Source: Deltaproteobacteria bacterium
GTDB lineage: Bacteria; Myxococcota_C; UBA6777
NCBI GenBank assembly: GCA_002731275.1
Contig: PCBK01000178.1
Location: 1-35,902, forward strand
Length of the DNA stretch: 35,902 bases
Direction: 5' to 3'
The position numbers and the translations under genes are program-made. Numbering within the stretch: position 1 is the first letter of the stretch; each line of letters opens with the position of its first letter. The notes below the pieces were generated by a model, which was not told the origin of the DNA, ran no database searches, and worked only from the letters and a program-made list of their open reading frames with translations. This document shows positions 8,576-15,080 of the stretch, piece by piece.

Positions 8576-8611
8576 TTGATCTGGATCAAATGTGGTTTTG
8601 ATCTTGATGAC
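8576..8611 (+). promoter_or_regulatory. FNR/FixK-like box (perfect) plus degenerate second box upstream of hppD
   Basis: TTGAT-CTGG-ATCAA at 8576-8589 matches the FNR consensus TTGATN4ATCAA exactly. A weaker copy, TTGATCTTGATGAC, sits at 8598-8611, exactly 22 bp (two helical turns) downstream. AT-rich -10 candidates lie at 8624-8629 (TATATA) and 8635-8640 (TATACA). The HPPD start is at 8744. The site match is direct; control of the O2-consuming HPPD/PAH pathway by a CRP/FNR-family regulator is inferred. Confidence 0.65.
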
Positions 8612-8743
8612 CCTTCCTACCTTTATATATCGGTTATACATGTCGCTAGAAACACGAAGCTAACAGGAGATGTGTATCCTGTCGCCTTCCTCTTTTTCGG
8701 CCCCGACGATCCATACCACCTTTATCTGCAAGGAGAACCCATT

Positions 8744-9790
8744 ATGTCTTCAGCGCAAAACCCCATTGGTCTTCAAGGTATTGACTTTGTTGAGTATGCC
8801 AGCCCCGATCCAGGATTTATGGAGAAAACCTTCTTGGGCTTTGGTTTCTCGAAGCTGAGTAAACACCGCGAACAGCCGGTGGAGTCATTTCGTCAAAATG
8901 ACATCCACTTCTTGTTGCACAAAGGGGGAGAGGAATCCTTCGCAGGTCGCTTCGCGAAGGCACATGGACCCTCCATTTGTACGATGGGATGGCGTGTGGA
9001 GAATGCAGAGCAGGCGTTCAACGACGCGCTAGCTCGTGGCGCAGAAGCCTATGATGATAGCGAAGGTGCAAAGACCTTTGACCTCCCTGCAATCCGTGGT
9101 ATTGGTGGCAGCCTGATCTACTTTGTCGACAAGTGGAATACGGACAACTCCCCTGTCGCTGCCGAGCTTGTTCCTCTCGAAGAGCCCATCCACGTCGAAG
9201 AGAAAGGGTTCTTGCTGATCGACCACCTGACCAACAACGTCTACAAAGGCACGATGGAGAAGTGGTCGAACTTCTACAAAGACATCTTTGGCTTCACCGA
9301 GGTCCGAACCTTTGACATCAAAGGCCGCAAGACCGGGCTGATGTCTTACGCACTGCAATCCCCATGTAAAGGGTTTTGCATTCCCATCAACGAAGGTAAT
9401 GAAGACAAGTCACAGATCGAAGAGTATCTTCGCGATTACAACGGTCCTGGCGTCCAACACCTCGCTTTGTTGTCCAAGGATCTGCTCGCCTCACTCGATG
9501 CCCTTGAAGGTTCAGGAATCGAGACACTGGATATCCATCCCAATTACTACGAAGAAGCCTTTCAACGTGTGCCTGACGTGACAGAAGACAGAGAGCACAT
9601 CAAGCGCCACCAAGTCCTTGTCGACGGCGATCCCGAAGGATACCTGCTCCAGATCTTCACGAAGAACCTGTTTGGTCCCATCTTTTTCGAACTGATCCAA
9701 CGTAAAAACCACAACTCATTTGGTGAAGGCAACTTCCAGGCGCTCTTTGAGTCGATCGAACGAGATCAAGAGCGCAGAGGTGTCATCTAA
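8744..9790 (+). CDS. hppD: 4-hydroxyphenylpyruvate dioxygenase
   Basis: Fe(II) dioxygenase converting 4-hydroxyphenylpyruvate plus O2 to homogentisate and CO2 in tyrosine catabolism, cytoplasmic. The 348-aa length is typical of bacterial HPPD. Two vicinal-oxygen-chelate halves are present, and the C-terminal half carries the iron triad: H161 (LLIDHLTNNV), H239 (GPGVQHLALL) and E316 (FFELIQRKN). The start is fixed by AAGGAG 8 nt before the ATG at 8744; the frame stays open upstream but that part overlaps the promoter. It precedes the phenylalanine hydroxylase gene by 93 nt, so the pair would carry phenylalanine to homogentisate given a tyrosine aminotransferase elsewhere. An FNR-like box lies upstream. 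Confidence 0.96.
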   Translation: MSSAQNPIGLQGIDFVEYASPDPGFMEKTFLGFGFSKLSKHREQPVESFRQNDIHFLLHKGGEESFAGRFAKAHGPSICTMGWRVENAEQAFNDALARGAEAYDDSEGAKTFDLPAIRGIGGSLIYFVDKWNTDNSPVAAELVPLEEPIHVEEKGFLLIDHLTNNVYKGTMEKWSNFYKDIFGFTEVRTFDIKGRKTGLMSYALQSPCKGFCIPINEGNEDKSQIEEYLRDYNGPGVQHLALLSKDLLASLDALEGSGIETLDIHPNYYEEAFQRVPDVTEDREHIKRHQVLVDGDPEGYLLQIFTKNLFGPIFFELIQRKNHNSFGEGNFQALFESIERDQERRGVI

Positions 9791-9830
9791 TCACATCTTG
9801 TTCACCAACCACCCACTTGACGGTGGGATA

Positions 9831-9864
9831 GGCCGTGGCGGGCTGAGCGAGCCCTGCCACGGCC
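9831..9864 (+). other. Strong GC-rich hairpin between hppD and phhA
   Basis: The arms at 9831-9843 (GGCCGTGGCGGGC) and 9851-9864 pair over 13 bp with a single bulged base around a 7-nt loop (TGAGCGA). The hairpin ends 9 nt before the GGAGG ribosome-binding site of the hydroxylase gene. No U-run follows, so a classical terminator is unlikely. It may be an mRNA stability or processing element, or an attenuator tuning phhA against hppD. A short possible competing stem (CCCAC/GTGGG) lies just upstream near 9811-9826. Confidence 0.5.
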
Positions 9865-9883
9865 TCTGTAGCTGGAGGTTACC

Positions 9884-10792
9884 ATGACCAGTCGAGTTTC
9901 TGTGACCATCGATCAGATGAGTGATGTCGGTTCAACAGCCAACTCCTTGATCTCTCTGGACCGCGATCAACGTGCGGTCGTGGAGTTGGACCCTGAACAC
10001 CCAGGATTTCGCGATATGGAGTATCGCGAGCGGCGCAACCAGATCGCGCAGATTGCGATGGAGTATATTCCTGGCGAAGCCGTCCCTGATGCACCCTACG
10101 TCGACGCCGAGCACAATGTCTGGAAGACTGTGTGGGAGGCGATCGATCCAGTGCATGAGAAGCACGCATGTCAGGCGTATCTGGACGCAAAGGCCGCGCT
10201 TGATTTGCCGAAAGACCACCTGCCACAGCTCAACGAGGTCTCCGCGAAGCTGCAAAAGCTCAGTGGATTTCGTCTCGAACCTGCTGCTGGTCTGGTCGAA
10301 CCCGGTGTGTTTTTGGCGGCATTGGCTGAAGGGACGTTTATGTCGACGCAGTACATTCGCCACCCCTCGGCGCCTCTGTATACACCTGAACCTGACGTCG
10401 TACACGAGATCATCGGTCACGCTGTGACTCTTGCCAATCCCGACTTTGCGGAGCTAAACAGGCTCGTTGGGCAGGCTGCGTTGCGCTGTAAAACGTCGGA
10501 AGAGCTCGACAGACTCGGACGTATTTATTGGTATACGATTGAGTTTGGTGTGCTTCGCGAGAAGGGTGAGGTCAAGGCATACGGTGCAGGGTTGTTGTCA
10601 TCGGCGGGTGAGCTTGAGCAGATGCCCGAAGCGGAGATTCGCCCCTTCAATCTCGAAGAGATGGAGGCGTTGGACTTTGACGTGACGGTCTACCAACCTG
10701 TGCTGTTTTGTGCTGATTCACAAGAAGATATCTTCCGCCACATCCGCCCTCGTATCCTCCGCTTTGGTGAGTCATCATCCCACAGTGTGTGA
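9884..10792 (+). CDS. phhA: Phenylalanine 4-monooxygenase (bacterial type)
   Basis: Non-heme iron, tetrahydropterin-dependent hydroxylase converting phenylalanine to tyrosine, the step before the pathway served by the adjacent HPPD. The 302-aa monodomain protein lacks the ACT regulatory domain of animal enzymes, as bacterial versions do. The iron triad is visible as HEIIGH (H174, H179) and E220 in IYWYTIEFG, and the LEPAAGLVEPGVFLAALA block is typical of the family. The start is supported by GGAGG 5 nt upstream. A strong hairpin precedes it, and it converges with a CBS gene three bases beyond its stop. No pterin carbinolamine dehydratase (phhB) is seen in the window. Confidence 0.95.
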   Translation: MTSRVSVTIDQMSDVGSTANSLISLDRDQRAVVELDPEHPGFRDMEYRERRNQIAQIAMEYIPGEAVPDAPYVDAEHNVWKTVWEAIDPVHEKHACQAYLDAKAALDLPKDHLPQLNEVSAKLQKLSGFRLEPAAGLVEPGVFLAALAEGTFMSTQYIRHPSAPLYTPEPDVVHEIIGHAVTLANPDFAELNRLVGQAALRCKTSEELDRLGRIYWYTIEFGVLREKGEVKAYGAGLLSSAGELEQMPEAEIRPFNLEEMEALDFDVTVYQPVLFCADSQEDIFRHIRPRILRFGESSSHSV

Positions 10793-10797
10793 TGACT
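10770..10797. terminator. Candidate bidirectional terminator hairpin spanning two convergent stop codons
   Basis: AGTCATCA (10770-10777) and TGATGACT (10790-10797) form a perfect 8-bp stem with a 12-nt loop. It covers the stop codons of both convergent genes (phhA ends at 10792, the CBS gene at 10796). No clear T-run follows on either strand, so it may work by blocking or stabilising 3' ends rather than as a classical intrinsic terminator. Confidence 0.4.
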
Positions 10798-11260
10798 ACT
10801 TCTGGTTTTCTTCCCTCATCATCTCGTATTCACCGAGACTATAGATATCAAACTCGATAGGAAAGTCGTCGCCATCGTCGGTACTTGCAGTGTATTCGAT
10901 GATGTCTGTAGAGGTGATCAGTCCGACGAGTTTGTCCTCTTTGAGGATGGGCACGGCGTCGATCCCGTAGGAGAGCATGTGTTCGGCGATCTGTGAGATG
11001 GTCGCCTTGGGGGTGCATGTCTTGAGGGAGGTGGTCATGACATCTTTGAGCGCGAGCGCCGGGACATTGAGTGTTCCATCCTCGTTGAGTGTCGCGTTGC
11101 GGAGGATGTCTCGATCGGAGAGCATCCCGACGAGGACCTTGTCTTCGAGGACGGGGATGTGTCGACATTGGTTGTCGAGCATCAACTGGTATGCCCGTCG
11201 TAACTCGTCTTGGGGGTGGAGATAGACGATCTCGCGGGCCATAATCTCTTTGGCTTTCAT
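10796..11260 (-). CDS. CBS-domain pair protein
   Basis: A 154-aa stand-alone Bateman module: two CBS domains (about 1-60 with HIPVLEDKVLVGMLSDRDIL, about 72-130 with AVPILKEDKLVGLITSTDII) and a short acidic tail. Such modules usually sense adenine nucleotides or SAM and regulate a partner, but the ligand cannot be told here. The start at 11260 lies 1 nt after the stop of the upstream CBS gene, with AGGTGAG nearby, so the two are translationally coupled. It is clearly paralogous to the CBS gene at 24248-24706 (same RHIP-x-L and GMLSDRD blocks and an acidic/aromatic tail). The operon has an FNR-like box upstream. Confidence 0.85.
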   Translation of the reverse strand: MKAKEIMAREIVYLHPQDELRRAYQLMLDNQCRHIPVLEDKVLVGMLSDRDILRNATLNEDGTLNVPALALKDVMTTSLKTCTPKATISQIAEHMLSYGIDAVPILKEDKLVGLITSTDIIEYTASTDDGDDFPIEFDIYSLGEYEMMREENQK

Positions 11261-11261
11261 A

Positions 11262-11720
11262 CTACTCACCTGCCTCAAGGTGGAAGGCCGCTCTGATCAC
11301 GTCTGATTTTGTGATGACACCGAGCAACAGTTCACCGTCGAGGACGGGGAGCAAGGTGATGTGTTTTTCGACCATCGTGGTTGCGATGTCGGAGACTTTG
11401 GTCTCGGGGGAGACGATGATGGGGTCTTCAGTCATGATGTCTTTGACAAACATCCCGGCGATCTTTTCGAGCTCTTTTTTGACCTTTTGTGGGGCTTCGA
11501 GGGGGATGATCGAGTCCATGATGGTCAAAAAGTGGGGGATGTGTGGATTCTTCTCCTGGAAGACGAGGTCCATCGTGGTGACGACACCGACGAGTTTTCC
11601 ATCTTTGAGGACACAGGCGCCGTCGGCTTTTTGACCGAGCAGGCGACGTGCGAGTCCAACAACTGGAAGGTCTGGGTCGACGACGATGGCTTCTTGCATG
11701 AGTTCTTTAGCGAGTTGCAT
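11262..11720 (-). CDS. CBS-domain pair protein, first gene of coupled pair
   Basis: A 152-aa protein with two CBS domains (about 7-60, with ADGACVLKDGKLVGVVTTMDLV; about 90-148, with ITLLPVLDGELLLGVITKSDVI) joined by a helical linker. It is less like the other two CBS proteins of the window than they are to each other. The ATG at 11720 is preferred (GGAG 9 nt upstream) over an in-frame TTG 15 nt earlier. It is cotranscribed with the next CBS gene (1-nt gap). A partner protein is not obvious; the pair may act as a heteromeric energy sensor. Expression is probably driven by the FNR-like promoter at 11829-11842. Confidence 0.85.
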   Translation of the reverse strand: MQLAKELMQEAIVVDPDLPVVGLARRLLGQKADGACVLKDGKLVGVVTTMDLVFQEKNPHIPHFLTIMDSIIPLEAPQKVKKELEKIAGMFVKDIMTEDPIIVSPETKVSDIATTMVEKHITLLPVLDGELLLGVITKSDVIRAAFHLEAGE

Positions 11721-11775
11721 GTCTCTATTCTCCAAGCGGTGAAGAGTGATCTTCGAGCGAATCTTTTTCGTGATA

Positions 11776-11808
11776 AACAGAATACAACAGGTGAGGAGCT
11801 ATTCTGTT
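11776..11808. promoter_or_regulatory. Long inverted repeat over the predicted -10/start of the CBS operon
   Basis: AACAGAATA (11776-11784) and TATTCTGTT (11800-11808) form a perfect 9-bp dyad with a 15-nt spacer. On the minus strand one arm contains the -10-like CAGAAT (11806-11801), which lies 22 nt after the FNR-like box, and the predicted start (about 11794) falls in the spacer. This looks like a repressor operator overlapping an activator-dependent promoter; the regulator is unknown. Confidence 0.4.
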
Positions 11809-11828
11809 GACAAAAGCGGATTGAATTC

Positions 11829-11842
11829 TTGATCTGGCTCAA
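11829..11842 (-). promoter_or_regulatory. FNR/FixK-like box upstream of the CBS gene pair
   Basis: On the minus strand the sequence reads TTGAG-CCAG-ATCAA, one mismatch from the FNR consensus, with the same CTGG spacer (read on the plus strand) as the boxes at 8576 and 24842. A -10-like CAGAAT begins 22 nt downstream, the class II (-41.5) geometry. The site overlaps the last codon and stop of the upstream gene at 11839-12258. Confidence 0.55.
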
Positions 11843-12258
11843 ATGTCTTGTTGGTAGTTGAGCGCTTGTGCTTTGGCGAACGCCTCAGGGCGGGCCCAAA
11901 AGAGTTTGATGTCATGGACCGGGATATGTTTGTAGAGAGTGCGCATAAACTCATCTTCTTCGTGTGTGGGTCGGTGCAGCGCGGCGATGACGAGGAACTT
12001 TCTCTCCTCTACGTAGTCGATGGGCAAGATCCCAAAGCGCTGTGACAGGCTCAATGGGACGAGCGCGAGCGCTTGTTCATCCGCGCCTCTGAGCAGGCGT
12101 TCCTCGTTGATATAGGACTCCAGAAAGGCGTGCCACAGGATCTCGTAGTACTCTTGAAGGCTGAATCCGACGGCTTCGGCTTTCTGTTCGAGGATCTCTT
12201 CGCTGCGCATCTCTTCGGGGAGCCAATTCATTAACTCTTGTTTTTGTTGTTCGTTCAT
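11839..12258 (-). CDS. Small protein with GspE/MshE N-terminal-like domain
   Basis: 139 aa, no ATPase domain. Residues 62-135 (ALALVPLSLSQRFGILPIDY ... FWARPEAFAKA) resemble the N-terminal domain of type II secretion / type IV pilus ATPases (GspE, PilB, MshE), which is often found alone in Deltaproteobacteria. The RLGxx(L/V)(V/I)xxG c-di-GMP motif of true MshEN domains is not visible, so nucleotide binding is doubtful. Residues 1-60 are helical and acidic. The start at 12258 has AGGA 5 nt upstream. It lies upstream of the CBS pair on the same strand and diverges from the ChaC gene. A signalling or adaptor role is a guess. Confidence 0.65.
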   Translation of the reverse strand: MNEQQKQELMNWLPEEMRSEEILEQKAEAVGFSLQEYYEILWHAFLESYINEERLLRGADEQALALVPLSLSQRFGILPIDYVEERKFLVIAALHRPTHEEDEFMRTLYKHIPVHDIKLFWARPEAFAKAQALNYQQDI

Positions 12259-12360
12259 TATTATCCTGCCCGTTACAATGAGGTGTTGTGCAACCTGGAA
12301 GATACGCGATACATCGAAAGAGAGCAACTATCATTTTGCCAACAATGACAAGGATAGAGG

Positions 12361-12900
12361 ATGATGTGGATTTTTGGGTATGGTTCGTTGATCTGGAGGC
12401 CAGATTTTCCGTTTACAGAGAAAAGAGTTGCGGTACTACATGATTGGGAGCGGCGTTTTTACCAAGCGTCTCCTGATCATCGTGGAACACCAGCAGCACC
12501 TGGGCGTGTTGTGACTTTGCTACAGGCTCCCGGTGAGGCCGTCTGGGGAATGGCGTACAAGCCCCAGCCAGAGGTCTTGGAGACGATCCTCTACGACCTC
12601 GATGTCCGCGAACAGGCGGGATATGAACACCACCGGGTTGTCGTCGACTGGATGGAGGATGGAGAGCACGTCGGGACCATCGAAGACGTTCTCGTCTACG
12701 TGGCAGGTCCCAACAACCCCAACTTCATTGGGGAGGCTCCTTATGAGGACATGGCCGCACATATTCTCCGATCGAGAGGTCCAAGTGGTGACAACATCGA
12801 ATATCTCCTCAAGCTCGCCGAGAGCCTCAAGGAGATGGGGGCGTTTGACGAGCATGTCCTGACACTTGCAGAGATAGCGCGCAAAAAGATCCTCTCCTGA
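12361..12900 (+). CDS. ChaC-like gamma-glutamylcyclotransferase
   Basis: A 179-aa protein of the ChaC family, cytosolic enzymes that release 5-oxoproline from glutathione (or other gamma-glutamyl peptides). It begins with the diagnostic FGYGSLIW (5-12), the substrate-binding loop, and has the candidate catalytic glutamate E84 in LDVREQAGYEHH. The length fits the family. Two adjacent ATGs are possible (12361 and 12364), with AAGGA 6-9 nt upstream. It is monocistronic in appearance and diverges from the GspE-N-like gene. The glutathione-specific assignment rests on overall ChaC similarity. Confidence 0.85.
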   Translation: MMWIFGYGSLIWRPDFPFTEKRVAVLHDWERRFYQASPDHRGTPAAPGRVVTLLQAPGEAVWGMAYKPQPEVLETILYDLDVREQAGYEHHRVVVDWMEDGEHVGTIEDVLVYVAGPNNPNFIGEAPYEDMAAHILRSRGPSGDNIEYLLKLAESLKEMGAFDEHVLTLAEIARKKILS

Positions 12901-13015
12901 GAGGGGCAAATCGGGTATGATGGATGGACAAAAAGAGATCTTTCTATGTTGTCGTCTTCGTTGTCTCTTTTGAGGTCCAATGGTTTGGGAACACGAGCAA
13001 ATGGTAGGTAAATCG

Positions 13016-14992
13016 ATGGGTATGTTGAGATTTGGGTTATGTTTCGCAGTGTGGGGCGCTTTATGGGGTGTCCTTGGTGTCGGGGAAGGTCTTGCACAGA
13101 CTCCGCCGTCGAGCTGCACAAGACCTTCGGGAGCGAGTGGGCAGCAGGATGGTGGTTCGAGTGGTGACGCTTACGGTTGTATCCGCTCTGCAAAGAAACT
13201 ACAGTACGGGTATTCGAGCTTTTTGAAGGGATACTTGCAGAGGCTCGTTTCGATTTACGACGACACAGATGTCTACTACTACGATTACGGAAAGAGTGTC
13301 TTGGATGTTGGACACTTCTACTGTGTCGAATTTCGGACGCCCTCTGGCTCTCCCACACAGATCAACTCGGACGTACGGTTTCGGGTCTGGCAATCCAACT
13401 ATCTCTCAAGCTCGTCGATCAAATACGTGGGGACTGTCACTACGACCAAAGGCGTTGGATTCTACGTCTCCGCGAAGACTCGATACTATTACGATTTTTA
13501 CATGACACGTGCGAGCTGGGGAGGGCATTACGCCTTCAAAATCACGAGGGACAAGAATTGTGGAGGACAGGCACCCCTTGTAGGACTCGATTATGAACCG
13601 ACAGCCGCTTACAAGTCCGATACCTATACAGGTGGCAGCGGGATCACGTCGACTGATGGCAAGGGGGTCGCGTTGTTGCGCTCTTTCGATCGTAGTCCAT
13701 TAGGGACTGGCCCAAACGTGACGAATAAGGACGGTGATCGCTTCTCCTTTGTCGTGCGAAGCTCTATTGAACCGAAGTATTCGTTCTATCTACAACTTTA
13801 CTATCGGGACAAGAACCAATCGACATGGCGCACAAAGTCACTGGTCAAGGACGCTTTGTTTTCTGCTCCTTCTGGCGCAAAATACCCATATCGCTACTAC
13901 TACACGTTGACATGTTCCTCGAAGACCGGGAGCAACAACATCGGTCGTGGGACGGACTACCAGTACTACTTTAAACTTCAGCATGATGGAAAGACGATCT
14001 ATCTGCCACCACAAGCGGCGCAAGGACAGTATCTCGACGCTCCTGATTGCAACCTTCCTTTGCCACCAGAGCCTGTGTCAGAGCCGACACCTGAACCTGT
14101 GATGGAGCCGGTTGTTGATGGTGGGAGCGCCGAGCAACGTCCCGAAGGGACTGTTCCAGAGCCGAAACAAGATGGGCCTGCTGGTCAATGTGTCCCTGCG
14201 TGTGGTGCGGGGCAGCGTTGTGTGATGGGACAGTGTGTGCCGTTTGATTGCTACGTGGATGGTTGTCTCGACGGTCAGATCTGTCGCAACGAGAAGTGTG
14301 AAGCCGATCCTTGTGCCAATAAGAATTGTCCTGGTGGGCAATTTTGTCGAGAAGGAAAATGTGTGGGGACATGTGTTGGGGTGTCTTGTGAGAGCGCGCA
14401 GCACTGTGTGGATGGAAAGTGTATCAACAACCCATGTGCAGGTGTTCAATGTCCAGAGGGCGAGTATTGTAACACCGCTGGTAAGTGTGCCTCTGATCCA
14501 TGCTATCGCAAGACCTGTCCTGCCGGGCGTGTATGTGTTTCAGATCACGGCAATTGTGTAGATGATCCTTGCAATGGGGTCTCTTGCCCTGGGATCTTCG
14601 CGAGCTGTGTGATGGGCCAGTGTGTTGGTAGAGCCCCGAAAGAGCCCAATGTGACAGAGTCTTCTTCTGAACCCTCCGAGGAGCCCGTGCAAGACAACAC
14701 TGAGTCTGTGGGGGGGCAAGAGTCGGTTTCCGAAATACAGACAGATGGGACAAAAACAGAGCAAACGAGCGGTGTCGAGATAGTGGCAGACGCAGGCTCT
14801 GAAAAGACGGGAGATGAAGACAGGTTGTGGGATGGGGCGCTTGGGGATGGTCTCAGAGATGGTCTTCTCGGTGATGGTGTGGGGCGGCCTGGATGTGGTT
14901 GTTCGGTCGGCGGCGATGACGGAGGTGGAGCGTTTATGTTGTTGTTGTTTGTGTTGGTGGGGATACTCCGGAAGGGCCGACGCTTATTTTAG
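13016..14992 (+). CDS. Secreted Cys-rich repeat protein with MYXO-CTERM-like anchor
   Basis: An export-targeted protein of about 658 aa. N-terminus: a signal peptide (MGMLRFGLCF... to GEGLAQ). Residues about 60-340 are Tyr-rich, beta-type sequence in two parts that resemble each other loosely. A Pro/Glu linker (PEPVSEPTPEPVMEP) leads to seven short Cys modules of the form C-x(4-5)-C-x(5)-C-x(4-5)-C between about residues 391 and 538, EGF- or foldon-like. A second acidic Ser/Thr/Glu linker contains GDGLRDGLLGDGVG. The C-terminus has GCGC, a 15-residue hydrophobic stretch and RKGRR, the layout of MYXO-CTERM sorting signals that anchor and display proteins on the myxobacterial surface. The start is uncertain: an ATG at 12980 is in frame, but 13016 gives the cleanest signal peptide. 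Role: probable surface adhesin or scaffold; no enzymatic motif seen. Confidence 0.8.
   Translation: MGMLRFGLCFAVWGALWGVLGVGEGLAQTPPSSCTRPSGASGQQDGGSSGDAYGCIRSAKKLQYGYSSFLKGYLQRLVSIYDDTDVYYYDYGKSVLDVGHFYCVEFRTPSGSPTQINSDVRFRVWQSNYLSSSSIKYVGTVTTTKGVGFYVSAKTRYYYDFYMTRASWGGHYAFKITRDKNCGGQAPLVGLDYEPTAAYKSDTYTGGSGITSTDGKGVALLRSFDRSPLGTGPNVTNKDGDRFSFVVRSSIEPKYSFYLQLYYRDKNQSTWRTKSLVKDALFSAPSGAKYPYRYYYTLTCSSKTGSNNIGRGTDYQYYFKLQHDGKTIYLPPQAAQGQYLDAPDCNLPLPPEPVSEPTPEPVMEPVVDGGSAEQRPEGTVPEPKQDGPAGQCVPACGAGQRCVMGQCVPFDCYVDGCLDGQICRNEKCEADPCANKNCPGGQFCREGKCVGTCVGVSCESAQHCVDGKCINNPCAGVQCPEGEYCNTAGKCASDPCYRKTCPAGRVCVSDHGNCVDDPCNGVSCPGIFASCVMGQCVGRAPKEPNVTESSSEPSEEPVQDNTESVGGQESVSEIQTDGTKTEQTSGVEIVADAGSEKTGDEDRLWDGALGDGLRDGLLGDGVGRPGCGCSVGGDDGGGAFMLLLFVLVGILRKGRRLF
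14187..14628 (+). repeat. Seven tandem Cys-rich modules
   Basis: Seven in-frame modules of about 20 codons each encode patterns such as DPCxxxxCPxGxxCxxGKC. Copies differ mainly between the cysteines while the Gly-x-Cys endings recur, which points to old tandem duplication. Such modules are usually disulfide-stabilised spacers outside the cell. Confidence 0.75.
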
Positions 14993-15080
14993 GGGGAAGA
15001 GAATCTTTTGTACCATGAAGATCTCCAAAGACAAGAGTGTGTGTTCCGTTTTGCGTTGATTTCAGTCTTTGGGGATATGG

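Noticed and set aside
12398-12411. TTGATCTGGAGGCC, resembles half of the FNR-like box
   Set aside because: Only one half-site is present and it falls in the ChaC coding sequence.
14999-15080. Fourteen-codon ORF (MKISKDKSV...) before the histidine kinase
   Set aside because: Too short, no ribosome-binding site, and no coupling to the kinase start.
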